A DNA stretch of 64,000 bases. It comes from Paraburkholderia edwinii. GTDB taxonomy: Bacteria; Pseudomonadota; Gammaproteobacteria; Burkholderiales; Burkholderiaceae. The position numbers were made by a program, and so were the translations under genes. A model generated the notes under the pieces. The model did not search any database. It was not told the origin of the DNA and worked only from the letters and a program-made list of their open reading frames with translations. The stretch is taken from assembly GCF_019428685.1 (NCBI RefSeq), contig NZ_CP080095.1, positions 3,162,001 to 3,226,000 of the forward strand, read 5' to 3'. Shown here in pieces: positions 1 through 10,110 of this stretch. Every line of letters begins with the position of its first letter. Within the stretch, counting starts at the first letter, position 1.

Positions 1-156
1 CAGAGTAGACAGCGGGTCGATGCAATTCGGAAAAAGGCCAATCTCAATCGGGAAATCCGTCGCGGTCAATGCGCGGGCCCGCTCATGGGCTCCACTTTTG
101 AATTCCGCTTCTGAGTCCCGCTTTCGAGTTCAATTATGGGTCAGCAGGCGCGGCGC

Positions 157-1566
157 TCAATGCCCGTGCTCGGTGACCCCACGGTGCTCGCGATGGTCTT
201 CGTGCTCTTCGTGAAATTCTTCGTGGTCTTCGTGGCGATCGAGGTGCAATGCATCAGGCCCGGGATGTTCGTCAGGCGCCCGTTCGTCCGGCACCGCTTC
301 GTCTTGCATCCCTTCGACTTGCGCCGTTTCGTTTTGCACCCGGTTTTGCATCCCGCTTTGCACCCAGACATCAGCACCCGATAGATGTTCAGCAGTGGCG
401 ATTTCGGCGATGGCAGCGCGCAATGCGTCAAGCCCCTGCCCCGTGCGCGCGCTCAAAAAGACGCGCGAAATATTACCATACTCGTCCCGCTCGACCGCCT
501 CGCCGCGGGCCGCGAGCTCAGGCACCGCGTCGATCTTGTTGAACACCAGCACCTGGCGGATCGTATCCGCGCCGATGCTCGTGAGCACCTCGTTCACCTG
601 ATCGATCTGGTCGAGGCGCACCGCGCTCGACGCATCGACCACGTGCAGCAGCAGATCGGCGTGAATCGTTTCTTCGAGCGTCGCACGGAACGCGGCCACC
701 AGTTGGTGCGGCAACTCACGGATGAAGCCGACCGTGTCCGACACGACGACCTGCCCGATCTCGCCGCCGAGATATACACGCCGCGAAGTGGTGTCGAGCG
801 TCGCGAACAGCTGGTCGGCCGCATAGGCCTGCGCCTTCGTCAGCGCGTTGAAAAGCGTCGACTTGCCCGCGTTCGTATAGCCGACGAGCGACACCGACAT
901 CGTACGATTGCGCTCGCGCGCGCGGCGCTGCGTGCCATGCTGGCGGCGCAGGCGCTCGAGCCGCGACTTCAGCATCTTGATGCGCTCGCCGATCAGGCGC
1001 CGGTCGGTTTCGAGCTGCGATTCACCGGGGCCGCGCAGGCCGATACCGCCTTTTTGACGCTCGAGGTGCGTCCACGCACGCACGAGGCGCGTGGACAGAT
1101 ATTGCAGTTGCGCAAGCTCGACCTGCAGCTTGCCTTCGTGACTGCGCGCACGCTGCGCGAAGATGTCGAGAATCAGGCTCGTGCGATCGACGACACGCCT
1201 GTTAAGCAAGCGCTCCAGATTACGCTGCTGCGCCGGCGACAAGGCGTGATTGAAGATGACGAGATCGATGTTGTTCGCTTCGCATGCGAGGCGCAATTCT
1301 TCCGCCTTGCCGCTGCCGACGAACAGCGCGGCGTCGGGGCTCGAGCGGCGGCCCGTCAGCGTGACGGCAGGATGGGCGCCCGCGCTTTGCGCGAGCAGAC
1401 TGAGTTCTTCGAGACTGGCGACGAAGTCGATCTTGCCGAAATCGATGCCGACAAGTGCTGCGTTGGTCAAATTGGCGGGTGTCAAAGTGGAAGCGGCCGC
1501 ATGGGCGCTATTGAAGCGGCCGGTGCGCAACGCCGTCAGGCGGCATGCGTCGACCGGCCGCGACAA
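157..1566 (-). CDS. hflX: GTPase HflX (ribosome-splitting GTPase)
   Basis: HflX is a GTPase that binds the 50S subunit and splits stalled or hibernating ribosomes, notably under heat stress. Visible here: the HflX signature GGIGLRGPGE near residue 173, the P-loop GYTNAGKST at about 229-237, DTVG (G3) near 277 and NKID (G4) near 343. Residues from about 398 to the end form a low-complexity tail rich in His, Glu and Asp, beyond the normal end of the family. The gene begins 3 nt after the hfq stop, so it is cotranscribed with hfq. The start is uncertain: TTG at 1566 is the longest option, but a TTG at 1470 would give an N-terminus (LTNAALVGIDFG) that fits my memory of Burkholderia homologues better. 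hflK/hflC would be expected just beyond the window edge. Confidence 0.95.
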   Translation of the reverse strand: MSRPVDACRLTALRTGRFNSAHAAASTLTPANLTNAALVGIDFGKIDFVASLEELSLLAQSAGAHPAVTLTGRRSSPDAALFVGSGKAEELRLACEANNIDLVIFNHALSPAQQRNLERLLNRRVVDRTSLILDIFAQRARSHEGKLQVELAQLQYLSTRLVRAWTHLERQKGGIGLRGPGESQLETDRRLIGERIKMLKSRLERLRRQHGTQRRARERNRTMSVSLVGYTNAGKSTLFNALTKAQAYAADQLFATLDTTSRRVYLGGEIGQVVVSDTVGFIRELPHQLVAAFRATLEETIHADLLLHVVDASSAVRLDQIDQVNEVLTSIGADTIRQVLVFNKIDAVPELAARGEAVERDEYGNISRVFLSARTGQGLDALRAAIAEIATAEHLSGADVWVQSGMQNRVQNETAQVEGMQDEAVPDERAPDEHPGPDALHLDRHEDHEEFHEEHEDHREHRGVTEHGH

Positions 1567-1569
1567 GGT

Positions 1570-1806
1570 TTAGGACGATTCAGAATCCGGGTGGAAATTC
1601 ACCGGACGCGCGGGCACGACCGTCGAGATAGCGTGCTTGTAGACCATCTGGGTAACCGTGTTACGGAGCAACACAACGTACTGGTCGAACGATTCGATGT
1701 TCCCTTGAAGCTTGATGCCGTTGACCAGATAGATCGAGACCGGCACGTGCTCTTTACGCAGCGCGTTCAAAAACGGGTCTTGTAACAATTGCCCTTTGTT
1801 GCTCAT
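1570..1806 (-). CDS. hfq: RNA chaperone Hfq
   Basis: Hfq forms a hexameric Sm-like ring that pairs small RNAs with mRNAs. The 78-residue protein matches the family core: N-terminal [10 protein letters not shown], the Sm1 region with [10 protein letters not shown] and FDQYVVLL, and the Sm2 motif YKHAIST near residues 56-62. The C-terminus is very short after the Sm core, typical of beta-proteobacteria rather than the extended enterobacterial form. The ATG at 1806 has GGAG about 6 nt upstream. It is followed by hflX after 3 nt, the classical hfq-hflX arrangement. About 150 nt separate it from der upstream, enough for its own promoter. Confidence 0.98.
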   Translation of the reverse strand: MSNKGQLLQDPFLNALRKEHVPVSIYLVNGIKLQGNIESFDQYVVLLRNTVTQMVYKHAISTVVPARPVNFHPDSESS

Positions 1807-1958
1807 AGCAAACTCCGTGTTTTTTTGCAGGTTGACTTAATTGACGACGAAGAAAAAGAAATCCGCCGTCAATCGCTACACTATAGCCGATTTTCCTTTA
1901 TGCGCGCTTTGCTGAGGCGTTCGGCCTAAAGCGGCCAAACCCAACGTGCACGGGGCTT

Positions 1959-3299
1959 TCAGCCTTTGTCCGCATAAGGGTTCGTCGACGATCGGAACTC
2001 TATTCGCAATGGAGTCCCAGTCAGCGCGAAAGTTTCCCTGAAGCGGTTTTCGAGGTAGCGCTTATAGGTGTCCGTCACCGCATCGAGCGCATTGCCATGA
2101 ATGACGATGATCGGCGGGTTTTGTCCTCCCTGGTGCGCGTAGCGCAGCTTCGGACGCACCGGCCCTTTGCGGCGAGGCTGCTGGAATTCGACCGCGTCGA
2201 TCAGCGCGCGCGTGAGCTTCGGCGTCGGCAGCTTCGCCATCGCGGCCGCATACGCGGCGTCGACCGAGCGCATCAACGGGCCGATGCCGGTCTTTTCCGC
2301 AGCCGAAATGAAATGGAACTTCGCGAAGTCGAGGAATTTTAGCTTGCGCTCCAGGTCGGCTTTCGTGCGCTCACGCACGTGCGGATCGAGCCCGTCCCAT
2401 TTGTTTACGCCCACCACGAGCGCGCGGCCCTGCTCGACAACGAAGCCGGCGATATGCGCGTCCTGGTCCGAAATGTCCTGCTGCGCGTCGAGCAGCAGGA
2501 TCACGACGTTCGCGTCGGAGATCGACTGCAGCGTCTTCACGACCGAGAATTTCTCGATCGCCTCGAAGACCTTGCCGCGCCGGCGCAAGCCCGCCGTATC
2601 GATCAGCGTGTACTTTTTCCCCTGGCGTTCGAAGTCGACGTAAATCGAGTCGCGCGTCGTGCCGGGCATGTCGAACGCGATCACGCGCTCTTCGCCGATC
2701 AGCGTGTTGACGAGCGTCGACTTGCCGACATTCGGGCGGCCGACAATCGCGATCTTCACGCCGTGCTGCGCTTTTTCTTCTTCGGATTCTTCCGGCTGGC
2801 CCGCGTAGGCAACGTCGAGCGCTTCGCCGATCATTTCGGCGACGCCGTCGCCGTGCGCGGCCGAAATCGCGCGCGGGTCGCCAAGGCCGAGTTCGTAGAA
2901 TTCAGCCGAGACCATGCCGTACTTCATCCCCTCGGCCTTGTTGACCACGAGGAAGATCGGCCGGCCCGTCTTGCGCAGATAGTCGGCGATCGACTTGTCC
3001 TGCGGCGCAAGACCGTTGCGGCCGTCGACGATGAACACGATGATGTCCGACTCCTCGACCGCCTGGCGCGTCTGACGCGCCATCTGGTAGAGGATGCCCT
3101 CTTTCGCGACCGGCTCGAAGCCGCCCGTATCGACGACCAGATACGGCCGCTCGCCGCCGACGCGTCCTTCGCCGTAGTGGCGGTCGCGCGTGAGGCCCGG
3201 CAGGTCCGCGACAAGTGCGTCGCGCGAGCGCGTGAGACGGTTAAAAAGCGTGGATTTCCCCACATTGGGGCGCCCGACGAGGGCAATAACGGGTTTCAT
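1959..3299 (-). CDS. der: Ribosome biogenesis GTPase Der (EngA)
   Basis: Der is an essential tandem GTPase needed for 50S subunit maturation. Two G domains are visible: a first P-loop GRPNVGKST at about residues 8-16 with DTGG (G3), and a second GRPNVGKST at about 180-188 with DTAG and NKWD, followed by a C-terminal KH-like domain. From the ATG at 3299 the protein is 446 residues and begins [12 protein letters not shown], the family's usual start; an in-frame ATG at 3344 would add 15 atypical residues. It lies downstream of bamB on the same strand, but a 537-bp gap separates them. Confidence 0.97.
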   Translation of the reverse strand: MKPVIALVGRPNVGKSTLFNRLTRSRDALVADLPGLTRDRHYGEGRVGGERPYLVVDTGGFEPVAKEGILYQMARQTRQAVEESDIIVFIVDGRNGLAPQDKSIADYLRKTGRPIFLVVNKAEGMKYGMVSAEFYELGLGDPRAISAAHGDGVAEMIGEALDVAYAGQPEESEEEKAQHGVKIAIVGRPNVGKSTLVNTLIGEERVIAFDMPGTTRDSIYVDFERQGKKYTLIDTAGLRRRGKVFEAIEKFSVVKTLQSISDANVVILLLDAQQDISDQDAHIAGFVVEQGRALVVGVNKWDGLDPHVRERTKADLERKLKFLDFAKFHFISAAEKTGIGPLMRSVDAAYAAAMAKLPTPKLTRALIDAVEFQQPRRKGPVRPKLRYAHQGGQNPPIIVIHGNALDAVTDTYKRYLENRFRETFALTGTPLRIEFRSSTNPYADKG

Positions 3300-3836
3300 C
3301 TGATGTTGTTCACTGTGAGGCGCGGGCTTCCGGATCACGGTCATTCAGCGCCGATCTGGCGAGACGGCCGATGAGGCCCGCGCTGGGCCGCTGCCCGCGC
3401 GGCCCGCGCAACCATTGGGCGGCATTGAGTCGCCGCTACTTCATTTGTCGCAAATTAGCACGAAATCGGCCCGCTCCGGATGCGTGGACGGCGTGGGCGT
3501 AGGGGATGCAGGTTGATGGCTCGCGTTGGTGCAGCGATTTGCGCAGTCGCGGCGCGTTGGCTCGTGCGGTGCAAGTACGCTGCCCGGATGGCAACACGTA
3601 CCGGCATCAAAATGCGCCTGGAACGAGCGGGCGGCTTGGGTGCCAAAACGTGGCAATGATGCGGTACCGCTGCCCGGCCCGGCCTTGACGCCGGCCGGCT
3701 ACCGCGCCTTGACCGGATGTCGATGACGGCCCGGTCGCGCCGCGTTCCGGCCGTCGTATTGCTCGCACTGCAGTTCGCACTGTACGCGCACCACCGCGCA
3801 CGATGGTGCGTTCAGCGTCGGCGCCGCACCCTCTGC
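3300..3836. other. Intergenic region between bamB and der
   Basis: This 537-bp gap interrupts the otherwise tight block. The short ORFs in it (for example on minus at 3441-3656 and plus at 3506-3688) have no recognisable domain, are arginine-rich as expected from random reading of GC-rich DNA, and lack clear ribosome binding sites. I see no RNA gene, clean terminator or clear promoter. It may carry a promoter for der, but I cannot point to one. Confidence 0.5.
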
Positions 3837-4982
3837 TTAGCGCGGCCGGAACCCGTACAGGTCGCCGTCGTGCGTCTGCACGACGAGCGTATCGCCCGCC
3901 AGCACCGGCGCCGCGGTAATCTCGCTGCCGTCCGTTTTCATGCGCGCAATGAATGTACCGTCATCGCGCGACAGGAAGTGCACGAAGCCCTTGTAGTCGC
4001 CGACCACCGCTGCGTGGCCGAGCAGCGCCGGCACGCTGACGTCGCGGCTCTTCAACTGCTCGTTACGCCACAACTGCTTGCCGGTCGTGACATCGAACGC
4101 GGTCACGATCGACCAGTCGTCGCCGCCCACCACCACCTGTTCGTCCTGCGCGATACCGCTCGTGCTCGAAAATGCCTTTTCCCAGATCGCGCGCCCCGAG
4201 TTGGCGTCGAAGCAGCCGAGCTGTCCCTGGAACGTCACTGCGCAGGTTTCCGCGCCCACCAGCGTGGGCGGTCCGGTCACGTCGTTGATACGCTCGACTT
4301 CGGTCACACCCTTCGGATACGACACCGGCGTCTGCCAGTACGCATCGCCGTTTTGCAGATTGATCGCCGCGAACTGGCCGCCCGGGAAGCCCGCCAGCAC
4401 GGCGGCGTCGCCCGCGAACGTCATGCCGGCCGTGACACGCAGATTGAGCGGCACGGCGCGGTTACGGAACACCCAGCGCTGCTCGCCCGTTTGCCCGTTG
4501 AACGCGATGATCTGGCCGTCGATCGTGCGCACGATCACGAGACCGTTGCCGACCAGCGGCGGCGACAGGATTTCACCCTGCACCGAGCCTCGCCACAGCA
4601 GCTTGCCGTCCGGCCCGAGCACGTTCACCGCGCCCTTGAGCCCGCCGACCGCGGTCAGGTTGCCGTCAGTGCCGACACCGGCCGACAGGTCGTCTTTCAG
4701 TTTCACACGCCAGATGTCATGGCCGGTCTTCGCGTCGATCTTCGCGACCGAGCCGTTCGCGCCCGCGGCATAGACGGCGTCGCCGACCGCGACCGGCGCG
4801 AACATGTAGCGGCCCGCCTTGCCGACGCTCGCCTTCCACGTCTGCTGCACGTCGAGCTGGGGTTTGAATTCAGTCAGCGGCGTCGGCACGCGGCGCTCGT
4901 CTTTCGACGACGAGCATGCCGCCATCGTGAGCACGGCGAGCGTACAGGCGACGGGCACGGCGTAACGTTTCAGCAGATTCAT
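3837..4982 (-). CDS. bamB: Outer membrane assembly lipoprotein BamB
   Basis: BamB is a periplasm-facing lipoprotein of the BAM complex that inserts beta-barrel proteins in the outer membrane. From ATG 4982 (MNLLKRYAV) the signal peptide ends in a lipobox MAAC, giving acylation at Cys near residue 23. The rest shows the repeating pattern of an eight-bladed PQQ-type beta-propeller, with recurrent motifs such as YAAGANGSVAKIDAKTG, VIAFNGQTGE, LGCFDANSGR and VTAFDVTTGK. It is 381 residues, normal for the family. An upstream in-frame ATG at 4997 would add five residues before the signal peptide. It follows yfgM at a spacing of 78 bp, as in many proteobacteria. Confidence 0.96.
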   Translation of the reverse strand: MNLLKRYAVPVACTLAVLTMAACSSSKDERRVPTPLTEFKPQLDVQQTWKASVGKAGRYMFAPVAVGDAVYAAGANGSVAKIDAKTGHDIWRVKLKDDLSAGVGTDGNLTAVGGLKGAVNVLGPDGKLLWRGSVQGEILSPPLVGNGLVIVRTIDGQIIAFNGQTGEQRWVFRNRAVPLNLRVTAGMTFAGDAAVLAGFPGGQFAAINLQNGDAYWQTPVSYPKGVTEVERINDVTGPPTLVGAETCAVTFQGQLGCFDANSGRAIWEKAFSSTSGIAQDEQVVVGGDDWSIVTAFDVTTGKQLWRNEQLKSRDVSVPALLGHAAVVGDYKGFVHFLSRDDGTFIARMKTDGSEITAAPVLAGDTLVVQTHDGDLYGFRPR

Positions 4983-5060
4983 CGGTGAACGAAGCATGTC
5001 TGGTTTAATCAGTGAAGTGAAGGCGGAACGCGGCGCCGGCTCAGCGGCGCCAGATGACGT

Positions 5061-5699
5061 TTAGCCGCCCAACGCGTCGAGCTTGAACTGAATCAGCTGA
5101 CGCGTCGAAATATCGTTTTTCGGCAGCGCATCGAGCGCGACCTTGTAGGCCGCGCGCGCGTCGTCGCGCTTGCCTTGCGCGGCAAGCAGATCGCCGCGGC
5201 TATCGGCGACAACACCCTTGAAAGCGTCCGATTCCGGTTGCGCGACGAGCGCGAGCCCCGCGTCGTAGGCCTTTTCATCGAGCAGCAGCGAGGCGAGACG
5301 CAGCTTCGCGATCTGCTTGAATTCAGCGTCTTTCGCGTGATCGGCCGCCCATTGCAGCTGCGCTTTCGCGCCGGGCTCGTCGCCGGCCTGATACAGCGCT
5401 TTCGCCGCGGCTAGCGCCGTCATCTGGGCGTAAGCGGTGCCGCCGAACTTGTCTTCCATGTCGGTGGCGATGCGCGTGACGGTTGCCTTGTCGGCCTTGT
5501 CGCCGGCTGCGGTCGCCTGCTGCAGCTGGTCGTAGAGCACCGCCGCTTCGGACGCCTGATGGCGCTGCCAGTAATTCCAGCCGTTCCAGGCCGCCGCCGC
5601 GACGACCGCCACCAGCAGAATCCACGTGGTCGCGTTACCCCAGCGCTCCCACCATGCCTTCACGCTTTCTAATGTTTCCTGCTCGTCGTGGTAACTCAT
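5061..5699 (-). CDS. yfgM: YfgM-family TPR protein (periplasmic chaperone/ancillary SecYEG translocon subunit)
   Basis: This 212-residue protein has a short cytosolic N-terminus, one membrane span at about residues 24-42 (TWILLVAVVAAAAWNGWNYW), and a periplasmic TPR-like helical domain. E. coli YfgM binds the SecYEG translocon with PpiD and helps hand over secreted proteins; the same role is inferred here from size, topology and position. The ATG at 5699 has an AAGGAA-type ribosome binding site. It sits between hisS and bamB, the conserved gene order. Confidence 0.9.
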   Translation of the reverse strand: MSYHDEQETLESVKAWWERWGNATTWILLVAVVAAAAWNGWNYWQRHQASEAAVLYDQLQQATAAGDKADKATVTRIATDMEDKFGGTAYAQMTALAAAKALYQAGDEPGAKAQLQWAADHAKDAEFKQIAKLRLASLLLDEKAYDAGLALVAQPESDAFKGVVADSRGDLLAAQGKRDDARAAYKVALDALPKNDISTRQLIQFKLDALGG

Positions 5700-5789
5700 C
5701 GCGAAGCGATTCCTTCCCTATTGATGCTTTAGCCGTTTTCAAATGTTTTCAACTGTTTTGCGCGCGAAAAGCGCCGAAAAACGCTGAAA

Positions 5790-7130
5790 TCAGTCGGTCT
5801 CGTCGTCAGAGGACGCAACCATCGCATTGATTAGAAATTCGGTCAAGTCTTCGGCCGCTACCGTCTGCTGTTCGCTTTTTGCGCCAGCCGCGCCGACGTC
5901 GCGCAGCGGCTTCACGCCGACCGTGCCGTTGGCGATTTCGTCGTCGCCGAGAATCACCGCGTACGCCGCGCCGCTCGCGTCGGCACGCTTCATTTGCGAC
6001 TTGAAGCTGGCCATCGCGCCGTCCGCACTGCAGTGCAGGATCACGTCGAGCCCTGTGTCGCGCAGCCGCTCCGCGATGATAAACGCCTGGTCGCGCGCCG
6101 CGTCGCCCTGATGCACCACGTAGACGTCGCAGCCCTCTTCCTCGGGCACGAGCTGCTCTTCCTTCAGCAGCTCGAGAATGCGCTCGACGCCCATTGCCCA
6201 GCCGCATGCCGCCGTCGGCTTGCCGCCCAGCTGCTCGATCAGCGGATCATAACGGCCGCCCGCGGCGACTGTGCCTTGCGCGCCAAGCTTGTCGGTGATC
6301 CATTCGAACACGGTCAGATTGTAGTAATCGAGCCCGCGCACGAGCCGCGGATTGATCGTGAACGGGATATTGTTCGCTTTCAGGATGCGCTGCAGCCCCT
6401 CGAAGTGCGCCAGCGATTCAGCGCCGAGGAAGTCGATCAGCTTCGGCGCATTGCGCGCGATGTCCTGCAGCGCCGGGTTCTTCGTGTCGAGCACGCGCAG
6501 CGGGTTCGTGTAGAGGCGGCGCTTCGCGTCCTCGTCGAGCGCATCCTGGTGCTGTTCGAGATACGCGATCAGTTCGACGCGGTGCGCGGCGCGCTCATGC
6601 GCGAGACCGAGCGAATTGATTTCGAGCTTGATGCCGGCAAGACCGAGGTCGTCCCACAGACGCTGGCACATCAGGATGATTTCCGCGTCCGCGTCCGGGC
6701 CCGCGAAACCGATCGCCTCGACGCCGACCTGGTGAAACTGACGGTAACGCCCGCGCTGCGGACGCTCGTGACGGAACATCGGACCCACATACCACAGACG
6801 CTTCGGACCGTCGTACAGCAGGTTGTGCTCGATCGCCGAACGCACGACCGCCGCGGTATTTTCGGGGCGCAGCGTCAGGTTTTCGCCGTTCAGCGCGTCG
6901 GTGAAGCTGTACATTTCCTTTTCGACGATATCGGTCACTTCGCCGATACCGCGCGTAAACAGCTGCGTATGCTCGACGATCGGCGTACGAATATTCTGGT
7001 ATCCGTAAGAACGGAGCATCGACTTGACGGTCGATTCGAAAAATTCCCACAGTTGGGCGTCTTGCGGCAGGACATCGTTCATGCCCTTCACGCCGGACAG
7101 TTTTTCGAGCTTTTTCTTCTGTTCAGTCAT
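5790..7130 (-). CDS. hisS: Histidine--tRNA ligase
   Basis: A class II aminoacyl-tRNA synthetase that charges tRNA-His. At 446 residues it has the expected layout: motif 1 region near the start (KGMNDVLP), motif 2 with [16 protein letters not shown] near residue 120, the histidine-binding signatures LVRGLDYYN and [12 protein letters not shown] in the middle, motif 3 near residues 310-320 ([10 protein letters not shown]), and a C-terminal anticodon-binding domain. ispG ends 20 bp upstream and yfgM starts 90 bp downstream, so operon expression is likely. Confidence 0.97.
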   Translation of the reverse strand: MTEQKKKLEKLSGVKGMNDVLPQDAQLWEFFESTVKSMLRSYGYQNIRTPIVEHTQLFTRGIGEVTDIVEKEMYSFTDALNGENLTLRPENTAAVVRSAIEHNLLYDGPKRLWYVGPMFRHERPQRGRYRQFHQVGVEAIGFAGPDADAEIILMCQRLWDDLGLAGIKLEINSLGLAHERAAHRVELIAYLEQHQDALDEDAKRRLYTNPLRVLDTKNPALQDIARNAPKLIDFLGAESLAHFEGLQRILKANNIPFTINPRLVRGLDYYNLTVFEWITDKLGAQGTVAAGGRYDPLIEQLGGKPTAACGWAMGVERILELLKEEQLVPEEEGCDVYVVHQGDAARDQAFIIAERLRDTGLDVILHCSADGAMASFKSQMKRADASGAAYAVILGDDEIANGTVGVKPLRDVGAAGAKSEQQTVAAEDLTEFLINAMVASSDDETD

Positions 7131-7150
7131 CTGTATTCAGTCGCGGAGAT

Positions 7151-8470
7151 TTAGCTGAGCACTTCGGTGCGGCCGTAACGGCGCTCGACGTAGTCGCTCA
7201 CGATTTGCTGGAACTCTTCGGCGATGCGCTCGCCGCGCAGCGTCTTGACCTTTTCGCCGTCGATAAACACCGGCGCAGCCGGATTCTCGCCCGAACCCGG
7301 CAGGCTGATGCCGATATTCGCCTGCTTCGATTCGCCCGGCCCGTTGACGATGCAACCCATCACGGCGACGTGCATCTTCTCGACGCCAGGATAGAGATCG
7401 CGCCACACCGGCATCTGCGTACGCAGATACGTTTGAATTTGCGAGGCGAGCTCCTGGAACAGCGTGCTCGTCGTGCGGCCGCAACCGGGGCATGCGATCA
7501 CCATCGGCGTGAACGAGCGCAGGCCCATCGTCTGCAGGATTTCCTGGCCGACGATCACTTCGCCCGTGCGCGACGCGCCCGGTTCCGGCGTCAGCGAAAT
7601 GCGGATCGTGTCGCCGATGCCCTGCTGCAGCAGCACAGAAAGCGCGGCCGTCGACGCGACGATGCCCTTCGAGCCCATGCCCGCTTCAGTCAGCCCAAGG
7701 TGCAACGCGAATTCGCAGCGGCGCGCGAGCTCGCGATACACGGCGATCAGATCCTGCACGCCGCTTACCTTGCACGACAGAATGATCTTGTTGCGCGCGA
7801 GACCCAATTCGACCGCACGTTCGGCCGAGCCGATCGCCGACTGGATCAGCGCCTCGTACATCACGCTTTGCGCTTCCCACGGCTCGGGACGCGCGGCGTT
7901 TTCGTCCATCATCTTCGCGAGCAGGTCCTGGTCGAGACTGCCCCAGTTCACGCCGATACGCACCGGCTTGTCGTATTTGACAGCCGCTTCGATCATCTGC
8001 GCGAACTGCGTATCGCGTTTCGCGCCATGGCCGACGTTGCCCGGATTGATCCGGTACTTCGACAGCGATTCGGCGCACGCCGGATAGTCGCGCAGCAACA
8101 GGTGACCGTTGTAGTGAAAGTCGCCGACGAGCGGCACCGTGACGCCCATGCGGTCCAGCTGCTCACGGACGGCCGGCACGGCCGCCGCTGCTTCCGGCGT
8201 GTTGACCGTGATGCGCACGAGTTCCGAGCCCGCCTGCGCAAGTTCCTTGATCTGAATTGCGGTACCGATCGCGTCGGCGGTGTCGGTGTTGGTCATCGAC
8301 TGCACGCGCACCGGCGCGTCGCCGCCGATCGTCACGAGGTTGCCGCCCCAACGGACGTCGACTGCGTTCGATGCGCGGCGCGGCGCATGGCCGCCGAAAA
8401 CCGGCTCGGTCGAACAAATTTGACTGGTGGTGGATTGCATGGAATCGGAGTGCATCGATAAACCCGCCAT
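7151..8470 (-). CDS. ispG: 4-hydroxy-3-methylbut-2-en-1-yl diphosphate synthase (flavodoxin)
   Basis: IspG (GcpE) is the [4Fe-4S] enzyme converting MEcPP to HMBPP, the penultimate step of the MEP isoprenoid pathway. The N-terminal barrel begins at [26 protein letters not shown]. The C-terminal cluster-binding domain shows CPGCGRT near residue 330 and [10 protein letters not shown] near 373, giving the three cluster cysteines and the catalytic glutamate. It is 439 residues; the first ten, up to a third in-frame ATG at 8440, are variable in the family, so the exact start is uncertain. hisS follows 20 bp later. Confidence 0.96.
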   Translation of the reverse strand: MAGLSMHSDSMQSTTSQICSTEPVFGGHAPRRASNAVDVRWGGNLVTIGGDAPVRVQSMTNTDTADAIGTAIQIKELAQAGSELVRITVNTPEAAAAVPAVREQLDRMGVTVPLVGDFHYNGHLLLRDYPACAESLSKYRINPGNVGHGAKRDTQFAQMIEAAVKYDKPVRIGVNWGSLDQDLLAKMMDENAARPEPWEAQSVMYEALIQSAIGSAERAVELGLARNKIILSCKVSGVQDLIAVYRELARRCEFALHLGLTEAGMGSKGIVASTAALSVLLQQGIGDTIRISLTPEPGASRTGEVIVGQEILQTMGLRSFTPMVIACPGCGRTTSTLFQELASQIQTYLRTQMPVWRDLYPGVEKMHVAVMGCIVNGPGESKQANIGISLPGSGENPAAPVFIDGEKVKTLRGERIAEEFQQIVSDYVERRYGRTEVLS

Positions 8471-8805
8471 TGAAGGCTGCGCCTTGAAGTGTGCCTTTGA
8501 AGCCGGCTCTGCTGTCGCAGTTCGCTGCAGTCTGGCTATGAAACGCTCTCTGCAGCGAGCCGGCTATTGAAATCTGCTGTTGGACCCGCTTTGAAACTCG
8601 TATCGAGCGGCGCGGCTCGCATTGCCTCGCGCTGGCCGCGCGCTCGTATTGTAACTATGCCGTATGCATCGGTCGGCGGGCGTAACGCCGGTTCGCTTCA
8701 CCAGCTGTTTCACCGGTTTGTTATCGCTTCGCCCGCCGCCCGCCCGAGCCCGGCGATGAGCGTGGCGCACCACGCGAGCCGTGCAGAGACCGCCGCGCGG
8801 AGTCA
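8471..8805. other. Intergenic region between rodZ and ispG
   Basis: A 335-bp gap on the operon strand. The only notable element is a minus-strand TACAAT (8647-8652 on plus as ATTGTA) that could be a -10 box for an ispG promoter; no convincing -35 box accompanies it. The small ORFs in both strands look random. Confidence 0.4.
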
Positions 8806-9930
8806 TCAAGGCAATGCGAAGCGTGCCACATTCCCCTTCGCCGATGCATATTTGGCCGGATCGACGGGCTGTCCGTCGAGCGTCATCGAATCGAGGCCGG
8901 CCTTGTTGCCGACCGTCACCTTGAACGGCGCCTCGCCGCTCACTTCCTTGCTGTCGCCCGCGTGCACGAGGCCCGAAAACATTTCCTTGCCGTCTTTCTG
9001 ACGGATGCTGAACCAGCTGTCCTGCGTCACCTTGACCGTCACCGTCGATGAGCCCGCGGGCACGGCCGGCTGAGTCGCGCTTGCCGCGGCCGCGTTCGTT
9101 GCTGTCGTCGTCGCGCTGGCCTGCATTGCGGCGTTGGCCGTAGCCGCAGCCGCGTTCGCCGAACTTGCCGCCACGTTTGGCGCGGCCGCTGCCGGAGCCG
9201 CTGCCGCCGGTTGCGCCTGCTGTTCGTCAGACTGCGACGCCGCTTGTGCAGCACCCGCCGTCTGCGCATCCGATGCTTCGGCGTTGTCGGCCGCCTGCAC
9301 CGTCGTCGAGCCCTGCGCCACATTGGCGGCTGCACCACTCGCGCCGCCCGCGGCACTCGTCGAGCCCACGCCGCTCGCGGTCGCCTTCAGGCGCGCGAGC
9401 CATGCGCTCGAGTCGCCCCCGTTCGTATGCCACATCGCCAACGCGATCAACGCGACGACCACGGCCGCCACGCCCCACAGCCATGAACGCCGACGCGGGC
9501 CGTTGCTGCCAAGCGACAGCGATACCTTGCCACGCGGTAAGTCGGCGCCCGACGACGCGGGCATCGTCAGGTCCGGCGCCGGCACGCCGCGTTCGCGGCG
9601 CAGCGCCTGCGTATAAGGCGCCGGATCGGCGCCGAGCATTTTCGTGTAGCTGCGCACGACGCCGAGCGCGAAGGTCGTATCCGGCAAATGACTCAGATCG
9701 CCCGCCTCGAGCGCGCGCAATTTGGTGACCGATACTTTCAGTCGCGCGGACACATCTTCGATCGACCAACCTTTCGATTCGCGCAACTGAGCAAGACGCG
9801 CCCCCACCGAAGCAAGCGACTCGTTACCCGCCTGCATGGCCGGCTGCAGCGTAGCAGGAGCGGCGACCGGCGCCGGACGCCCGGCATGTCTATCGGTGTC
9901 GTGCGGTTGCGGGTGCTGCGGCTCACTCAT
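8806..9930 (-). CDS. rodZ: RodZ-like membrane protein (HTH + DUF4115)
   Basis: RodZ-type protein linking MreB to the cell-wall elongation machinery. Domain order: Cro/C1-type helix-turn-helix at about residues 40-100 (LAQLRESKGWSIEDVSARLKVS), a basic stretch RRR before a membrane span at about 149-167, a long Ala/Ser/Thr/Gln-rich periplasmic linker at about 180-295, and a C-terminal DUF4115 beta domain (VTVKVTQDSWFSIRQKDG to the end). Length is 374 residues. Its place between rlmN and ispG is conserved in many proteobacteria. The alanine-rich linker is low complexity and probably variable between strains. Confidence 0.92.
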   Translation of the reverse strand: MSEPQHPQPHDTDRHAGRPAPVAAPATLQPAMQAGNESLASVGARLAQLRESKGWSIEDVSARLKVSVTKLRALEAGDLSHLPDTTFALGVVRSYTKMLGADPAPYTQALRRERGVPAPDLTMPASSGADLPRGKVSLSLGSNGPRRRSWLWGVAAVVVALIALAMWHTNGGDSSAWLARLKATASGVGSTSAAGGASGAAANVAQGSTTVQAADNAEASDAQTAGAAQAASQSDEQQAQPAAAAPAAAAPNVAASSANAAAATANAAMQASATTTATNAAAASATQPAVPAGSSTVTVKVTQDSWFSIRQKDGKEMFSGLVHAGDSKEVSGEAPFKVTVGNKAGLDSMTLDGQPVDPAKYASAKGNVARFALP

Positions 9931-10110
9931 CCCAAATCCTTTCGCGTCGATTCTTCTTGTACGACCCGCTCAAGCTTATGACTCGAGCCGCAATCGCAGA
10001 CCGTTTATAACAAAATGTGCGGGCCTATGTGCAGCTTTTCTGTGCGCCGCTCATGTGCCATTCATGCGCCACTCATGCGCCAGACAGACACTGCGGCCGG
10101 CCCCGCACAG

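Noticed and set aside
385..1785. 466-aa plus-strand ORF opposite hflX/hfq
   Set aside because: Exactly antisense to two well-supported genes; composition (Arg/His/Asp-rich) is that of a reverse reading of GC-rich codons.
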